This document shows, piece by piece, positions 17,262-26,758 of a DNA stretch of 52,127 bases. A program made the translations under genes and the position numbers. Position 1 is the first letter of the stretch; each line of letters opens with the position of its first letter. Under the pieces are notes generated by a model. The model had not been told where the DNA came from. It was given only the letters and a program-made list of their open reading frames with translations, and ran no database searches. This stretch comes from Halothece sp964463655 (lineage in GTDB: Bacteria > Cyanobacteriota > Cyanobacteriia > Cyanobacteriales > Rubidibacteraceae): NCBI GenBank assembly GCA_964463655.1, contig CAYXDG010000016.1:1-52127 (forward strand). The letters are read 5' to 3'.

Positions 17262-18725
17262 ATGATGCTCCCCTCCTCATGGCAAAAACCAGTGAGTCAA
17301 ATAGTAAGAAATTGGAATCCGCGATCGCTGCGATTTCGGTTAACGTTAGGCATTGCCACGGTTTCGGCGATCGGACTGGGTGGAGTAGCTATATGGCTCG
17401 GTTGGAGCATGAAACAAGTTTTAATTGCTACAAATAAGGATAACATTGCTTATCTGGCGGAGCGAATCCCTGAAGATATAGAAATCTATCAGCAGATGTA
17501 TCCAGCACGGGAAGCAACCCAAAAAGCAGTTACCAATCTTAGTCGGGATAATGTCTTTTTATGGATTAAAAACGAGGAGGGAAAACTGATTGCTCGCACA
17601 GGAGGTTTAAATCAACCACAACCCTTACCCGTTTCTCCTCAACGCTGGACGCTTCCCTTTCCAGGAATCGGCGTTTCTGAAATTGATGGACGCTATTGGA
17701 TTTTGTGTGCTGATGCTTTGGTGGTGAATAATCAAACTGTGGGAGAGCTTTATATTGCACAAGATATCAGCGCTGAGCAGATGACGTTTATGCAAATGAT
17801 GCGAAATTTAACGATCGCCACTGTGGTTGCGATCTCAGGAATGAGCATCGCGGGAGGGATTTATATTTCCCGAGCGCTGATTCCTCTCCGTCGCATTTGT
17901 CAGTTAACCGAAAGCATCTCCGCCGATCATTTAGGAAACACCAAAATTGAACTCAACCGCGCTCCCACCGAAGTTAAACAGCTTGCTGAACGCTTTGATG
18001 AAATGTTGATGCGATTACATACAGCTTGGGAACATCAGCGACAATTTGTCAGCGATGTTTCCCATGAATTACGCACCCCTTTAACCATTGTTTCTGGCTA
18101 TTTACAAAGCATTCAACGGCGGGGTCATAATCTCAATCAACCGCAAAAAGAAGCGCTAGCTATGGCTACCTCAGAAGCCGATCGCACCATTCAACTATTG
18201 CAGGATTTGCTAACTTTGGCAAGAGCGGATAATGGTCAGATGCACTTTCAAAAAGAAATTGTCTCTTTTAACAAGTTTGTTAAACAAGTGATTGATCTGG
18301 CTGGACAATACAACGATCGCAAAATTGTTGATGAAGGAACAACTGATTCCCTAATCGTACAAGTGGATACTAACCGTCTTAAGCAAGTGCTGTTAAATTT
18401 AATTGATAATGCGATCAAATATTCTGAACCTGAATCTCCTGTAATTCTTGCGCTGAAAAAGCAGGATAACACAGCAATTTTAGAAGTGCGCGATCGCGGA
18501 ATTGGGATTCCTTTAGCCCTGCAAACTCGCATTTTTGAACGATTTTATCGGGTCGATGAAGCAAGAGCGCGATCAACAGGGGGAACGGGTTTAGGGTTAT
18601 CAATTGTTAAAACCCTTGTTGAAGGAATGGGCGGAGAAATCTCTGTCAAATCTCAGTTAGGAAAAGGAACAACCTTTGTCGTTTCTTTTCCCATTGTTTC
18701 CGACGGAGCCAGTTATCTAGAATGA
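17262..18725 (+). CDS. Membrane sensor histidine kinase (HAMP-HisKA-HATPase), orphan
   Basis: The 487 residues are arranged as a short cytoplasmic start, a membrane helix (about 28-50), an extracytoplasmic sensor region (about 50-180), a second helix (about 184-204), a HAMP linker, the H-box FVSDVSHELRTPL and an ATPase domain with LLNLIDNAIKYS, RDRGIGI, FERFYR and GTGLGLSIV. All catalytic boxes are intact. No response regulator is next to it, so its partner is unknown. The start MMLPSSWQK at 17262 gives the natural topology; the frame opening at 17243 is a different reading frame. Confidence 0.9.
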   Translation: MMLPSSWQKPVSQIVRNWNPRSLRFRLTLGIATVSAIGLGGVAIWLGWSMKQVLIATNKDNIAYLAERIPEDIEIYQQMYPAREATQKAVTNLSRDNVFLWIKNEEGKLIARTGGLNQPQPLPVSPQRWTLPFPGIGVSEIDGRYWILCADALVVNNQTVGELYIAQDISAEQMTFMQMMRNLTIATVVAISGMSIAGGIYISRALIPLRRICQLTESISADHLGNTKIELNRAPTEVKQLAERFDEMLMRLHTAWEHQRQFVSDVSHELRTPLTIVSGYLQSIQRRGHNLNQPQKEALAMATSEADRTIQLLQDLLTLARADNGQMHFQKEIVSFNKFVKQVIDLAGQYNDRKIVDEGTTDSLIVQVDTNRLKQVLLNLIDNAIKYSEPESPVILALKKQDNTAILEVRDRGIGIPLALQTRIFERFYRVDEARARSTGGTGLGLSIVKTLVEGMGGEISVKSQLGKGTTFVVSFPIVSDGASYLE

Positions 18726-18829
18726 ATTTCCCATTTTCTGAGCCTCAGCCTTGTCAAATTCTGCTGTTTTGCTCACCGAGAATGTGACATACTGTTCACC
18801 TGATGGTTTTTACTTAAAATTACTATAGC

Positions 18830-19825
18830 TTATTCATCGAAAATCGCTCCCTCCAACTGACAACCACTCAAATTAGTTTGGGTGAGATTAGCTTCCTGTA
18901 AATTGGCCCCTTGTAAATTGGCCCCGCTCAGATTGGCTAAAGCTAAACTTGCTCGATGAAAATCGGCATCTTTCAGATTAGCATTACTCAAATAAGCGCC
19001 TGATAAATCAGCACCACTTAATTTTGCTCCTTGTAAGTTTCCTTGGGATAAATCAACATCTGTTAAGTCAGCACCTCGTAAATTGACTCGCGACCAGTTA
19101 GCCCCATTAAAATCTAATCCTCTCAGAGTTGTTCCTCGTAAGTTAGCTCCTGCAAAATCTTGATTGGGTTTCAAACCAGCGATTTCACAAAGTTCTAAAA
19201 ACTGATCAGTTTCAGCATTTTTAATCTGTTCAATAATTGTTAGTAAGGAACAAATTTCTGCTTCTGTGGGAGGATTCATTTCCACAAGAGACTCTTGACT
19301 GGGTAGAGAAATTAAAGGAGACGGGAAATAAGTTTCTAGGAGAAAGAGCGCGATTTTACGATCAAGAACTGCGTGTTTATTGGGGCGTAAATCGTAGCGC
19401 CATAACCCCTCAACTTCTGTCACTAAAATGTCAGATTTACTAATACTGAATGTTCCTTCTAACGACCAGTTTTCGGAAGTTGTCTCAATCTTTCCTAGAG
19501 GAATTCCCTTAAAATTAAGCTCGATCGCCCCTGACCCTGCTACGCTGCTAAATTTCCAAGTGGGATGAGCGACTGTGGGAGATTTAATAATCGGAAGAAA
19601 CTGATTGATCTCTTCTGAAAACTCTGTAAAATGAGCTTCTTCTAAGTTGAGTTTTAGGGTTCCTCCCGTCAAGCCATAGGCGACATTTCCCTCTGATAGG
19701 GGAAACTTTCCCTGATTTAGGTTAAAATTTAGGGTGAGATTTCCTTGGTAATTACTGATGGGAATGACGGTTAAGGTAAGCGCGATCGTGCGAGTTGAGC
19801 AAGTTAAGTGAACTGGTTCGATCAT
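18830..19825 (-). CDS. Pentapeptide-repeat protein with novel N-terminal beta domain
   Basis: In this 331-residue protein the last ~110 residues are tandem A(D/N)LXX pentapeptide repeats (ANLRGTTLRGLDFNGANWSR..., ADLSGAYLSNANLKDADFHR), which fold into a right-handed quadrilateral beta helix. The N-terminal ~200 residues are beta-strand-like and unrecognised (repeated L-T-L-N-F-N-L patterns). Pentapeptide proteins are numerous in cyanobacteria and can mediate protein contacts; no specific role is evident. Neighbours on both sides are unrelated single genes. Confidence 0.85.
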   Translation of the reverse strand: MIEPVHLTCSTRTIALTLTVIPISNYQGNLTLNFNLNQGKFPLSEGNVAYGLTGGTLKLNLEEAHFTEFSEEINQFLPIIKSPTVAHPTWKFSSVAGSGAIELNFKGIPLGKIETTSENWSLEGTFSISKSDILVTEVEGLWRYDLRPNKHAVLDRKIALFLLETYFPSPLISLPSQESLVEMNPPTEAEICSLLTIIEQIKNAETDQFLELCEIAGLKPNQDFAGANLRGTTLRGLDFNGANWSRVNLRGADLTDVDLSQGNLQGAKLSGADLSGAYLSNANLKDADFHRASLALANLSGANLQGANLQEANLTQTNLSGCQLEGAIFDE

Positions 19826-19929
19826 TAATCAATGAATCAAGTACAGACCTTCGTTGATATTATCAAATCAGTCATCCCCTTGCTAGCCTTGAGCTAACTT
19901 TCTTAACAGGAACAAACTCTGTAGCTTGT

Positions 19930-19947
19930 CCCCCTTTTGAAAGGGGG
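19930..19947. terminator. C-rich/G-rich palindrome downstream of NTRC
   Basis: CCCCCTTT-TG-AAAGGGGG lies just beyond the stop of the NTRC gene, which is on the minus strand. It resembles the other C-rich palindromes here and is suitably placed to terminate that transcript. Confidence 0.55.
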
Positions 19948-19959
19948 AACTCAGTAATT

Positions 19960-21357
19960 TTACTGTGCGCTGACAGGTTTAGCAATATATTCCTCAATAC
20001 GTTGGCGATATTCGCTTTTTTGTTTTACCCCGCGCAGTTGATCGACAATTTCTCGATCGCGGAAAAATTGCACAGTTGGCGTTCCTGTAACCATTGCATT
20101 CTGGGCAATTTCAGGCTCATCAGCAATATCAATTTCAACAAAATGCACTTGATCAGCATACTCATCAACTACCCCATCGAGAATCGGTTTCAGGGTTGCA
20201 CAGAGTCCACAGTTAGGCCCGACATACTTGACAACTAAAACGCGATCGCTTTCATGGAATAATTTCCGCAGGGCATAACCACCATAATGACGAGTTTCAT
20301 TAATATCAAAGGTTTCTGCTGTGTCTGCAACTGGTTTGTCTTCCTCTTCACTGCTGGTTTGTGTGGTTTCCACAGAGCCATCCTGATGATACTCAGTTGC
20401 TAACTGATTAGCAGATAACCAGCGTTCTGCTAGCATAGCAGCTTGACAGCCTGTACCTGCTGCGGTGATCGCTTGGCGAAACTCATCATCCTGTACATCG
20501 CCGGCCGCATAAACCCCTTCAATATTCGTTTCTACGGAGTTAGGTTTGGTGAGGATATATCCAACTTCATTTAAGTCCAATTGTCCCTCAAATAGCTTTG
20601 TATTGGGCGTGTGGCCAATGGCGTAAAACAATCCTCGCGCTGGGATATTACTCTGTTCACCCGTCTGGTTATTGGTAACGGTTACCCCTTCTAAAAAACC
20701 CCCTTCTTGTCCATAAACGTCAACCGCTTCTGTATGCCAATGAACCGTAATTTTTGGATGATTTAACACGCGATCTTGCATGGTTTTACTGGCTCGCATT
20801 TGGTCACGACGGACTAATAATTGTACCATGTCGCAGTATTTCGTTACATAGATGGCTTCTTCTGCAGCAGAGTCTCCCCCACCGATGACAACCACATGAT
20901 TTCCTTTGAACATGGGGTTTGCACCATCACAAATTGCACAAGCAGAGACTCCCATGTTCCAGAATTTTTCTTCACTGGGAAGATGTAACCGTTTGGCGTT
21001 TGCACCTGTGGCGATAATGACGCTGTGGGCTTTAATCTCTCTGTCCTGCGATCGAATCGTGAAAGGACGGTTTTTAAAATTAGCATAGATTACGTCTTCT
21101 GTATAAATTTCCGTTCCCCAGCGCTCAGCTTGCGCTCTCATATTTTGCATTAATTTCGGCCCGGTGATGCCATCTGGAAACCCTGGATAGTTTTCCACAT
21201 CGGTGGTAGTCATTAACTGTCCTCCAGGCACTCCCCCTGCTTGGAAGCCTTCAAACATCACAGGTTTTAAGTTAGCCCGTGCTGCATACAATCCTGCGGT
21301 GTAGCCAGCAGGACCTGATCCAATAATCACTAAGTTTTCTACGGTTTGATTGGTCAT
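19960..21357 (-). CDS. ntrC (NTRC-type trxB-trxA fusion): NADPH-thioredoxin reductase fused to thioredoxin (NTRC type)
   Basis: In this 465-residue fusion residues 1-330 are a thioredoxin reductase with FAD motif GSGPAGYTAGLYAA, redox pair C140-A-I-C143 (in CAICDG), NADPH motif GGGDSAAEEA and the C-terminal FAD motif GDVQD. After an acidic linker (about 335-365), residues 366-465 form a thioredoxin domain. The enzyme uses NADPH to keep 2-Cys peroxiredoxins and chloroplast-type targets reduced. The thioredoxin active site reads C383-G-L-C386 rather than the usual CGPC. Here the symbol means the NTRC enzyme, not the unrelated nitrogen regulator. It is a single-gene unit. Confidence 0.93.
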   Translation of the reverse strand: MTNQTVENLVIIGSGPAGYTAGLYAARANLKPVMFEGFQAGGVPGGQLMTTTDVENYPGFPDGITGPKLMQNMRAQAERWGTEIYTEDVIYANFKNRPFTIRSQDREIKAHSVIIATGANAKRLHLPSEEKFWNMGVSACAICDGANPMFKGNHVVVIGGGDSAAEEAIYVTKYCDMVQLLVRRDQMRASKTMQDRVLNHPKITVHWHTEAVDVYGQEGGFLEGVTVTNNQTGEQSNIPARGLFYAIGHTPNTKLFEGQLDLNEVGYILTKPNSVETNIEGVYAAGDVQDDEFRQAITAAGTGCQAAMLAERWLSANQLATEYHQDGSVETTQTSSEEEDKPVADTAETFDINETRHYGGYALRKLFHESDRVLVVKYVGPNCGLCATLKPILDGVVDEYADQVHFVEIDIADEPEIAQNAMVTGTPTVQFFRDREIVDQLRGVKQKSEYRQRIEEYIAKPVSAQ

Positions 21358-21564
21358 ACTGTTTTAGTTAAACTCATAACGACTCCGAATTAGTTAAATT
21401 ATAGCGCGAATGGAGAACAGTTGCCAGAAGAGACCAGAAAAAATCTTCTTGATGGGAGGGCTTCAGCAGAATAATCACTGCTGCTGTCATGATGCAGATA
21501 TTCTTCAAAAGCTACTATTTGATTTTAGGATATTGCGCGATCGCTGCTTAATTTGAAAGAAAGT

Positions 21565-21591
21565 GTTGGGTTTCACTTCGTTGTACCCAAC
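21565..21591. repeat. GTTGGGT...ACCCAAC hairpin repeat
   Basis: Arms GTTGGGT and ACCCAAC flank a loop containing TTCACTTCGTTGT. The same element, with only a few changes, occurs at 38919-38947. It is a dispersed cyanobacterial intergenic repeat, here in the leader of priA. Confidence 0.7.
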
Positions 21592-21649
21592 CGACTTGGA
21601 GACTGTCAATGTTATTATTCTAGAGTTAGTCTCTTGCCTAGCATCTCCA

Positions 21650-24127
21650 ATGTTAAAATCTCTCCTTGTTCGGACTCCTCAAGCAAGTTATAATCTTCAA
21701 AGCAATCAAAGCCAGTGGGTTGAGGTTTTAGTGGATTGTCCAGACATAGAAGGGTTATTAACCTATCGTCTCCCTCCTCATCTTTCAATCCAACCAGGGG
21801 ACATTCTCAATGTTCCTCTCAGAAACCAGACTGTAGGCGGAATCGCGATTCGGTTACTCACCTCTAAACCAGATAGCCTCTGGGATCAACAGATTCGAGA
21901 GGTGGAAGCGGTAGTCAGTGAAAGTTTGTTTCCCCCTCACTATTGGGAGTTATTAGAACAAACAGCCCGTTATTACTGTACCCCTTTATTATCTGTCATT
22001 CGCACGGCTTTACCCCCTGGATTATTGGGAAAGTCGCAACTTCGCATCCGTTTACAGACAAAGGTGATTCCAGAGGGAGTAGAAAATTTTTGTTCTCCTT
22101 TAGCTCTGAGAGTGTTAAAGTTATTGCAGTCGCAGAAAGCAGGGGAGTACAGTGCGCGGTATCTGCGACAGAAAATTAAAGGGGCGCAACGGGGAATTAA
22201 TGAGTTGATACAACGGGGATGGGTGGAAAGTTATCTCCAACCGCCACAACAAGCGCGTCCAAAGACCCAAAAGGCAGTTATGGTGGTGGGAGACTCCCCA
22301 GAGTTAACCCCTCGTCAACGGGACATTTTAGAAACCCTACGCCGTCGGGGAGGAGAGTTATGGTTAACTGAGTTATTGCAGATTTGTGCGACCACTTCTA
22401 GCACGGTTTCCGCCTTAGAGAAGAAAGGCTGTGTTACGATTCAAGACCAAGAGCGATTGCGCTTCGCTGAGTCTCCAGACCAACAGACCGATCGAGCAAA
22501 AGACTTAAATTCAGCCCAACAAAATGCTCTTGATACGATCGCGGTTCTCTCTGGCTACACAGAAGTCTTATTGCATGGTATCACAGGATCAGGGAAAACA
22601 GAAGTTTATCTACAAGCGATCGCGCCTCGGCTTGAGTTAGGCGATTCGGCGTTAATTTTAGTTCCTGAAATTGGTCTCACGCCTCAACTGTGCGATCGCG
22701 TGCGGGCGCGGTTTGGGTCGCAAGTGTGTATTTATCATAGCGGACTCTCTGATGGTGAGAGATACGATACATGGCGACAAATGTTAACAGGTGAACCGCA
22801 AGTAGTGATCGGAACGCGATCGGCAGTTTTTGCCCCACTTCCCAAACTAGGAATCATTATCCTTGATGAAGAACATGATAGCAGCTTTAAACAAAGTCAA
22901 CGCCCCCCCACATATCATGCGCGGACTGTGGCAAAATGGCGAGCAGAATTAGAAAATTGTCCTTTGATTCTGGGGTCTGCGACTCCCTCTTTAGAAACGT
23001 GGGAAGCGCAAAAACATCCCTCTCCCCAAACTCGTTATCTCTCCCTCCCAGAAAGAATCTATTCTCGTCCTCTTCCTCCCATTTCTGTAGTGGATATGAG
23101 ACAAGAGTTACAGCAGGGAAATCGATCGATTTTCAGCTTATCTCTCCAAACCGCGCTGCGTGACCTGAAAGCAAGAGGAAAGCAAGGGATTCTTTTTATT
23201 CCTCGTCGTGGACATAGCACCTTTGTTTCCTGTCGCAGTTGTGGCTATGTGATCGAATGTCCCCACTGTGATGTTTCCTTATCCTACCACTACACCCACG
23301 AAGGCGCGACGCAAACCCTACGCTGTCACTATTGCAATCATACCCAGCTACAGCCTCAGCAATGTCCTGCTTGTGGCTCTCCCTACTTGAAACATTTTGG
23401 CACAGGGACACAACGGGTTAAACAAGCGCTTGACAAAGAATTTCCAGACTTACGCGCCATTCGATTTGATAGTGATACTACGCGAACGAAAGGAGCGCAT
23501 CGATCGCTGCTTAATCAGTTTACCAATTATGAAGCGGACTTGTTAGTGGGGACGCAAATGTTAACCAAAGGGTTAGATATTGCCCAAGTAACTCTGGTTG
23601 CGGTTGTTTCCGCCGATGGAGTGCTGCATCGTTCTGATTATAGAGCAGCGGAGAGAGCTTTTCAAACCCTTGCTCAAGTTGCAGGAAGAGCAGGAAGAGG
23701 AGATGATCCAGGTCAAGTAATTATTCAAACTTATACACCAGAACACTCTGTTATTGAAGCACTACGCGGTCATGATTATTTGCGCTTTGCTCAAGCAGAA
23801 TTAGAAAATCGCTACAGCTACAATTATCCTCCCTATGGCAAGCTGATTTTACTGCATTTAAGTGGGTTGGATGTGTTAGAAGTGCAACAAACAGCCACTT
23901 TGATGGCTGATGTCTGTCGAGAGATGAAGGGAGAAAACAGCTATGAAGTCTTAGGGCCGTCTCCAGCGAGTGTGATGCGAATTGCTCGGCGTTATCGTTG
24001 GCAAGTTTTGTTAAAGTTTCCCCCAATTGCACAAGCAAGGAACTTTCCTCAGTTAATGGAATTATACAATTTGTGTCCGCAGAGTGTTAGTTTAAGAATT
24101 GATGTTGATCCCTTAGAAGTGGGATAA
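21650..24127 (+). CDS. priA: Primosomal replication-restart helicase PriA
   Basis: About 825 residues from the ATG at 21650; the open frame extends back to 21563 but its first 29 codons cross a repeat and are not conserved. Domains in order are an N-terminal DNA-binding region, the helicase core with Walker A GITGSGKTEVY and box DEEHD, and a zinc module with eight cysteines (CRSC, CPHC, CHYC, CPAC). A helicase C half (VGTQMLTKGLD, QVAGRAGR) completes it. PriA reloads the replicative helicase at stalled forks. Confidence 0.95.
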   Translation: MLKSLLVRTPQASYNLQSNQSQWVEVLVDCPDIEGLLTYRLPPHLSIQPGDILNVPLRNQTVGGIAIRLLTSKPDSLWDQQIREVEAVVSESLFPPHYWELLEQTARYYCTPLLSVIRTALPPGLLGKSQLRIRLQTKVIPEGVENFCSPLALRVLKLLQSQKAGEYSARYLRQKIKGAQRGINELIQRGWVESYLQPPQQARPKTQKAVMVVGDSPELTPRQRDILETLRRRGGELWLTELLQICATTSSTVSALEKKGCVTIQDQERLRFAESPDQQTDRAKDLNSAQQNALDTIAVLSGYTEVLLHGITGSGKTEVYLQAIAPRLELGDSALILVPEIGLTPQLCDRVRARFGSQVCIYHSGLSDGERYDTWRQMLTGEPQVVIGTRSAVFAPLPKLGIIILDEEHDSSFKQSQRPPTYHARTVAKWRAELENCPLILGSATPSLETWEAQKHPSPQTRYLSLPERIYSRPLPPISVVDMRQELQQGNRSIFSLSLQTALRDLKARGKQGILFIPRRGHSTFVSCRSCGYVIECPHCDVSLSYHYTHEGATQTLRCHYCNHTQLQPQQCPACGSPYLKHFGTGTQRVKQALDKEFPDLRAIRFDSDTTRTKGAHRSLLNQFTNYEADLLVGTQMLTKGLDIAQVTLVAVVSADGVLHRSDYRAAERAFQTLAQVAGRAGRGDDPGQVIIQTYTPEHSVIEALRGHDYLRFAQAELENRYSYNYPPYGKLILLHLSGLDVLEVQQTATLMADVCREMKGENSYEVLGPSPASVMRIARRYRWQVLLKFPPIAQARNFPQLMELYNLCPQSVSLRIDVDPLEVG

Positions 24128-24169
24128 CAATTAATAATTAGACCATAGGGTTTGTATGGCCCACCATAA

Positions 24170-25204
24170 TCATTGTTGCGTTAACTCCCCTGCTAAATGA
24201 ATTGCAGCTTTCAAACTCTCACAACTGGCGACCCCTTTCCCAGCAATATCAAAGGCTGTGCCATGATCGGGAGAGGTGCGAATGAAGGGTAAACCAATAG
24301 TCGTGTTAATGGCTTCCTCAAATGCCATTAATTTCACAGGAATTAACCCTTGATCATGGTATAGTGCAAGGTAGGCATCGACAGTGGCAGCGCTTTTGTC
24401 TGTGAACCAAGCACGTCCCGCCTTGACCCAAAGGGTATCAGGGGGAACTAATCCCACCAGTTCTACGTCTGGATAATGCTGACGGGCTTTTTCCAACCAG
24501 GGCCATAACCAGTCTTGTTCTTCCGTCCCTAACTTTCCAGCTTCTCCACTGTGCGGGTTTAATCCTGAAATGGCAATCTGTGGACAGTCAAGGGAAAAAT
24601 CTTGTTTCAGACTACGAATTAATAATTCTAGCTTTTGGGTCATTAACGCTGGTGTCAGGGCTTCAGAGACTTTTTTTAAGGGAATATGGGTGGTGGCGAG
24701 GAGAGTGCGTAATGTCCAACCTGTGTACGGCGATCGCCCCACAAATAACATTCCAAACTGATCACAGTTGGCTGCTTGAGCTAACACTTCTGTTTGTCCT
24801 GGATAATCATACCCTGCTAATTGCCAGCAAGACTTGGCAATGGGAGAGGTGACAATTCCATCATAAGTTCCTGCTAAGGTTGCTTCGATCGCTGTTTTGA
24901 GGTAGGCAAAACTTGCTGCGCCACTGGCAGCATTTCCCTTGCCTATTTGAATCTGATCAACAACTGAAGCGGATAAGGGAACTTCCCACACGGTAATTTC
25001 ATCAGGACAAATGAGATTGCTCACTGTTTTTAATTGCTGGTAAGTGGCTTCTAACAGCGATCGCGTCCCAATAACCGTAATCTGATACGCTTCTCGAATC
25101 GTTTCATCAGCAAGGGTTTTGAGGACAATTTCCGCACCAATTCCAGCAGGGTCTCCTAATGTGAGAGCTAAATGAGGACGAGACAAATCACAAACCATCA
25201 TCAA
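24170..25204 (-). CDS. pdxA: 4-hydroxythreonine-4-phosphate dehydrogenase PdxA
   Basis: This 344-residue protein has the PdxA landmarks GDPAGIGAEI, TSPIAKSCW, GLNPHSGEAG and YHDQGLIPVK, including the metal-binding histidines and aspartates. It oxidises 4-phosphohydroxy-L-threonine in the DXP-dependent route to pyridoxal phosphate. The start (three consecutive ATG codons; the first is used here) overlaps the stop of the PP2C gene by 4 nt, so the two are translationally coupled, an arrangement whose logic is not obvious. Confidence 0.94.
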   Translation of the reverse strand: MMMVCDLSRPHLALTLGDPAGIGAEIVLKTLADETIREAYQITVIGTRSLLEATYQQLKTVSNLICPDEITVWEVPLSASVVDQIQIGKGNAASGAASFAYLKTAIEATLAGTYDGIVTSPIAKSCWQLAGYDYPGQTEVLAQAANCDQFGMLFVGRSPYTGWTLRTLLATTHIPLKKVSEALTPALMTQKLELLIRSLKQDFSLDCPQIAISGLNPHSGEAGKLGTEEQDWLWPWLEKARQHYPDVELVGLVPPDTLWVKAGRAWFTDKSAATVDAYLALYHDQGLIPVKLMAFEEAINTTIGLPFIRTSPDHGTAFDIAGKGVASCESLKAAIHLAGELTQQ

Positions 25205-26145
25205 TTCCCAGTTTGGGGACGAAGTTTAATTTTCACAAGGATTCCTGTCAAATTATCATGACCATGCCTTTCATCAGCAAAACGAATGAGGTCTAATATT
25301 CCTGTACTCAAATTGGCCTTTGATTTTAACAAGGGAGTCAAATATTTTGCGCCATACTCTTCTAAAAAATTGCCATCAGATAAACCATCCGTACACAATA
25401 ATAACAGGGTATCCCCATCAAACTCTAAATATTGAATCTCTGGCTTGACCAGACTATTTTTGCGTGGGCCCAAGGCTTGAGTTAATTGATAAGCATTGGG
25501 AAGAGTGTAGGCTGTTTCAGGATCAACCCCTCTGGAAATTTCCCGTTGACCCACTTCATGATCTACCGTCAGTTGCAAAAGGTCTCCATAGCGATTGATT
25601 TGATAAGCGCGAGAATCTCCCACGTGGGCGATCGCAACAGTTGTATCTTGCACCAGCGCCATCACCACAGTTGTTCCCATTCTACCAGAACCCGATCGCG
25701 CCTTCTCCTGATTAACTTCATGAATTTTCTGATTCGCTAGCAAAATTCCTTCTCGAATCGTCTCTTCATCTGGCAGCACCTCTTCCCAATGACTTTCAAA
25801 ATACTTCTGGAGGATTTCTACAGCCATCTGACTCGCTACTTCTCCGGCCGAATGTCCACCCATACCATCACAGACGATATACAACCCCTTTCCCTCTGTC
25901 TTGATCCCTTGTGGTGACTCTTTCCAAGACAGATGAGTTTGAATGCCAAAATAATCCTCATTATGACGACGACGACGACCGATTTCTGTTGCTCCTACTT
26001 GGCTGATACTATCTAACTGCATAGCAAACGCCATCGTTGCTGCTTCTTCTTGATCAGCCATTAAATTGCTCAAGGCTGATTCAGCTTCCTGTACAAAAGT
26101 ATCATGGTTGTTAATTGGCTGATTATAATCTTCTTCGTTGCTCAT
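25201..26145 (-). CDS. PP2C-family serine/threonine protein phosphatase
   Basis: This 314-residue protein starts with about 45 acidic residues and is followed by a full PP2C (PPM) domain: RRRHNEDYFG, VCDGMGGHSAGEVAS, MGTTVV, HVGDSRAYQ, LLLCTDGLSDG and HDNLTG. These hold the metal-coordinating aspartates, so the enzyme should be active on phospho-Ser/Thr. It is cytoplasmic by sequence. The stop overlaps pdxA's start (ATGA), forming a two-gene operon. Related PP2C enzymes in bacteria counter Hanks-type kinases; none is encoded nearby. Confidence 0.93.
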   Translation of the reverse strand: MSNEEDYNQPINNHDTFVQEAESALSNLMADQEEAATMAFAMQLDSISQVGATEIGRRRRHNEDYFGIQTHLSWKESPQGIKTEGKGLYIVCDGMGGHSAGEVASQMAVEILQKYFESHWEEVLPDEETIREGILLANQKIHEVNQEKARSGSGRMGTTVVMALVQDTTVAIAHVGDSRAYQINRYGDLLQLTVDHEVGQREISRGVDPETAYTLPNAYQLTQALGPRKNSLVKPEIQYLEFDGDTLLLLCTDGLSDGNFLEEYGAKYLTPLLKSKANLSTGILDLIRFADERHGHDNLTGILVKIKLRPQTGN

Positions 26146-26325
26146 GGCTAGCTAACAGATGCTCTGTGAATAAACAATGTTTTGTCAGTTGAGTATAATC
26201 AATGGCAAAAACAAACTTAGCTTACACTCCCTAGGATAACATAGGGGGTCTTTATTATTTTTTAGCTGAGGAGTTACTCAAGTGTTAAAATCGTAACAAA
26301 TTAAACTTGATTTGATAAATAAACT

Positions 26326-26575
26326 ATGCCAACAGGAAAATTAATGAATGGAGAATGGCGCAAAGAAGGCTACGAAAAAGATGGTGATGGACGCTTTTCA
26401 CGAAATCCAACCACCTTTAGAGATTGGGTAAAAGCAGAGAGAAGCACAGAGTTTTTGCCTGAAGAATGTTCTAGAAAAACAACCCTATCTTTGCGGGGAC
26501 AAAATGACAGAAGCAGACTGGTGTATGTTTACCACTTTGCTACGTTTTGATCCTGTTTATGATGTCCACTTCATG
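26326..26575 (+). pseudogene. Glutathionyl-hydroquinone reductase (YqjG/ECM4-like) remnant with internal deletion
   Basis: The first 47 codons from 26326 read MPTGKLMNGEWRKEGY...RFSRNPTTFRDWV, the conserved N-terminus of glutathionyl-hydroquinone reductases. From 26468 the reading continues in a different frame as L-E-K-Q-P-Y-L-C-G-D-K-M-T-E-A-D-W, then F-T-T-L-L-R-F-D-P-V-Y, which belongs far into the C-terminal helical domain. The catalytic cysteine region and most of the protein (roughly 170-200 residues) are missing. The pieces are joined by a deletion plus frameshift, so the gene is dead. Confidence 0.82.
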
Positions 26576-26643
26576 GGGAGATGGAGAAGTCGGGAGAACC
26601 CCCCATCCCACCTTCATTATTCTTCCCTTTCCCCATCTCCCCA
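26572..26643. repeat. GGGGAGATGG / CCATCTCCCC inverted repeat
   Basis: TGGGGAGATGG near 26573 and CCCCATCTCCCC near 26632 are inverted copies about 50 bp apart, capable of a long hairpin. It lies between the reductase pseudogene and the heptamer repeat and may be a remnant of a dispersed repeat. Confidence 0.5.
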
Positions 26644-26696
26644 CCTGAACGGGATTTCAGTAGAATGAAACAGCCCTGCCCTTATTTAAGGGGAGA

Positions 26697-26756
26697 ATAA
26701 ATAACAAATAACAAATAACAAATAACAAATAACAAATAACAAATAACAAATAACAA
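26697..26756. repeat. Heptamer tandem repeat (ATAACAA)x8, ending 2 bp before a start codon
   Basis: Eight perfect head-to-tail copies of ATAACAA fill 26701-26756, preceded by a partial copy (ATAA). The ATG of the double-AAA ATPase begins at 26759, two bases after the last unit. Cyanobacteria are known for heptanucleotide STRR repeats. This one replaces the normal leader and leaves no Shine-Dalgarno-like sequence within about 60 nt of the start. Confidence 0.95.
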
Positions 26757-26758
26757 AC

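Noticed and set aside
26697..26756. CRISPR-like array
   Set aside because: Seven-bp units have no spacers; it is a simple tandem repeat. No CRISPR array or cas gene is seen anywhere in the window.
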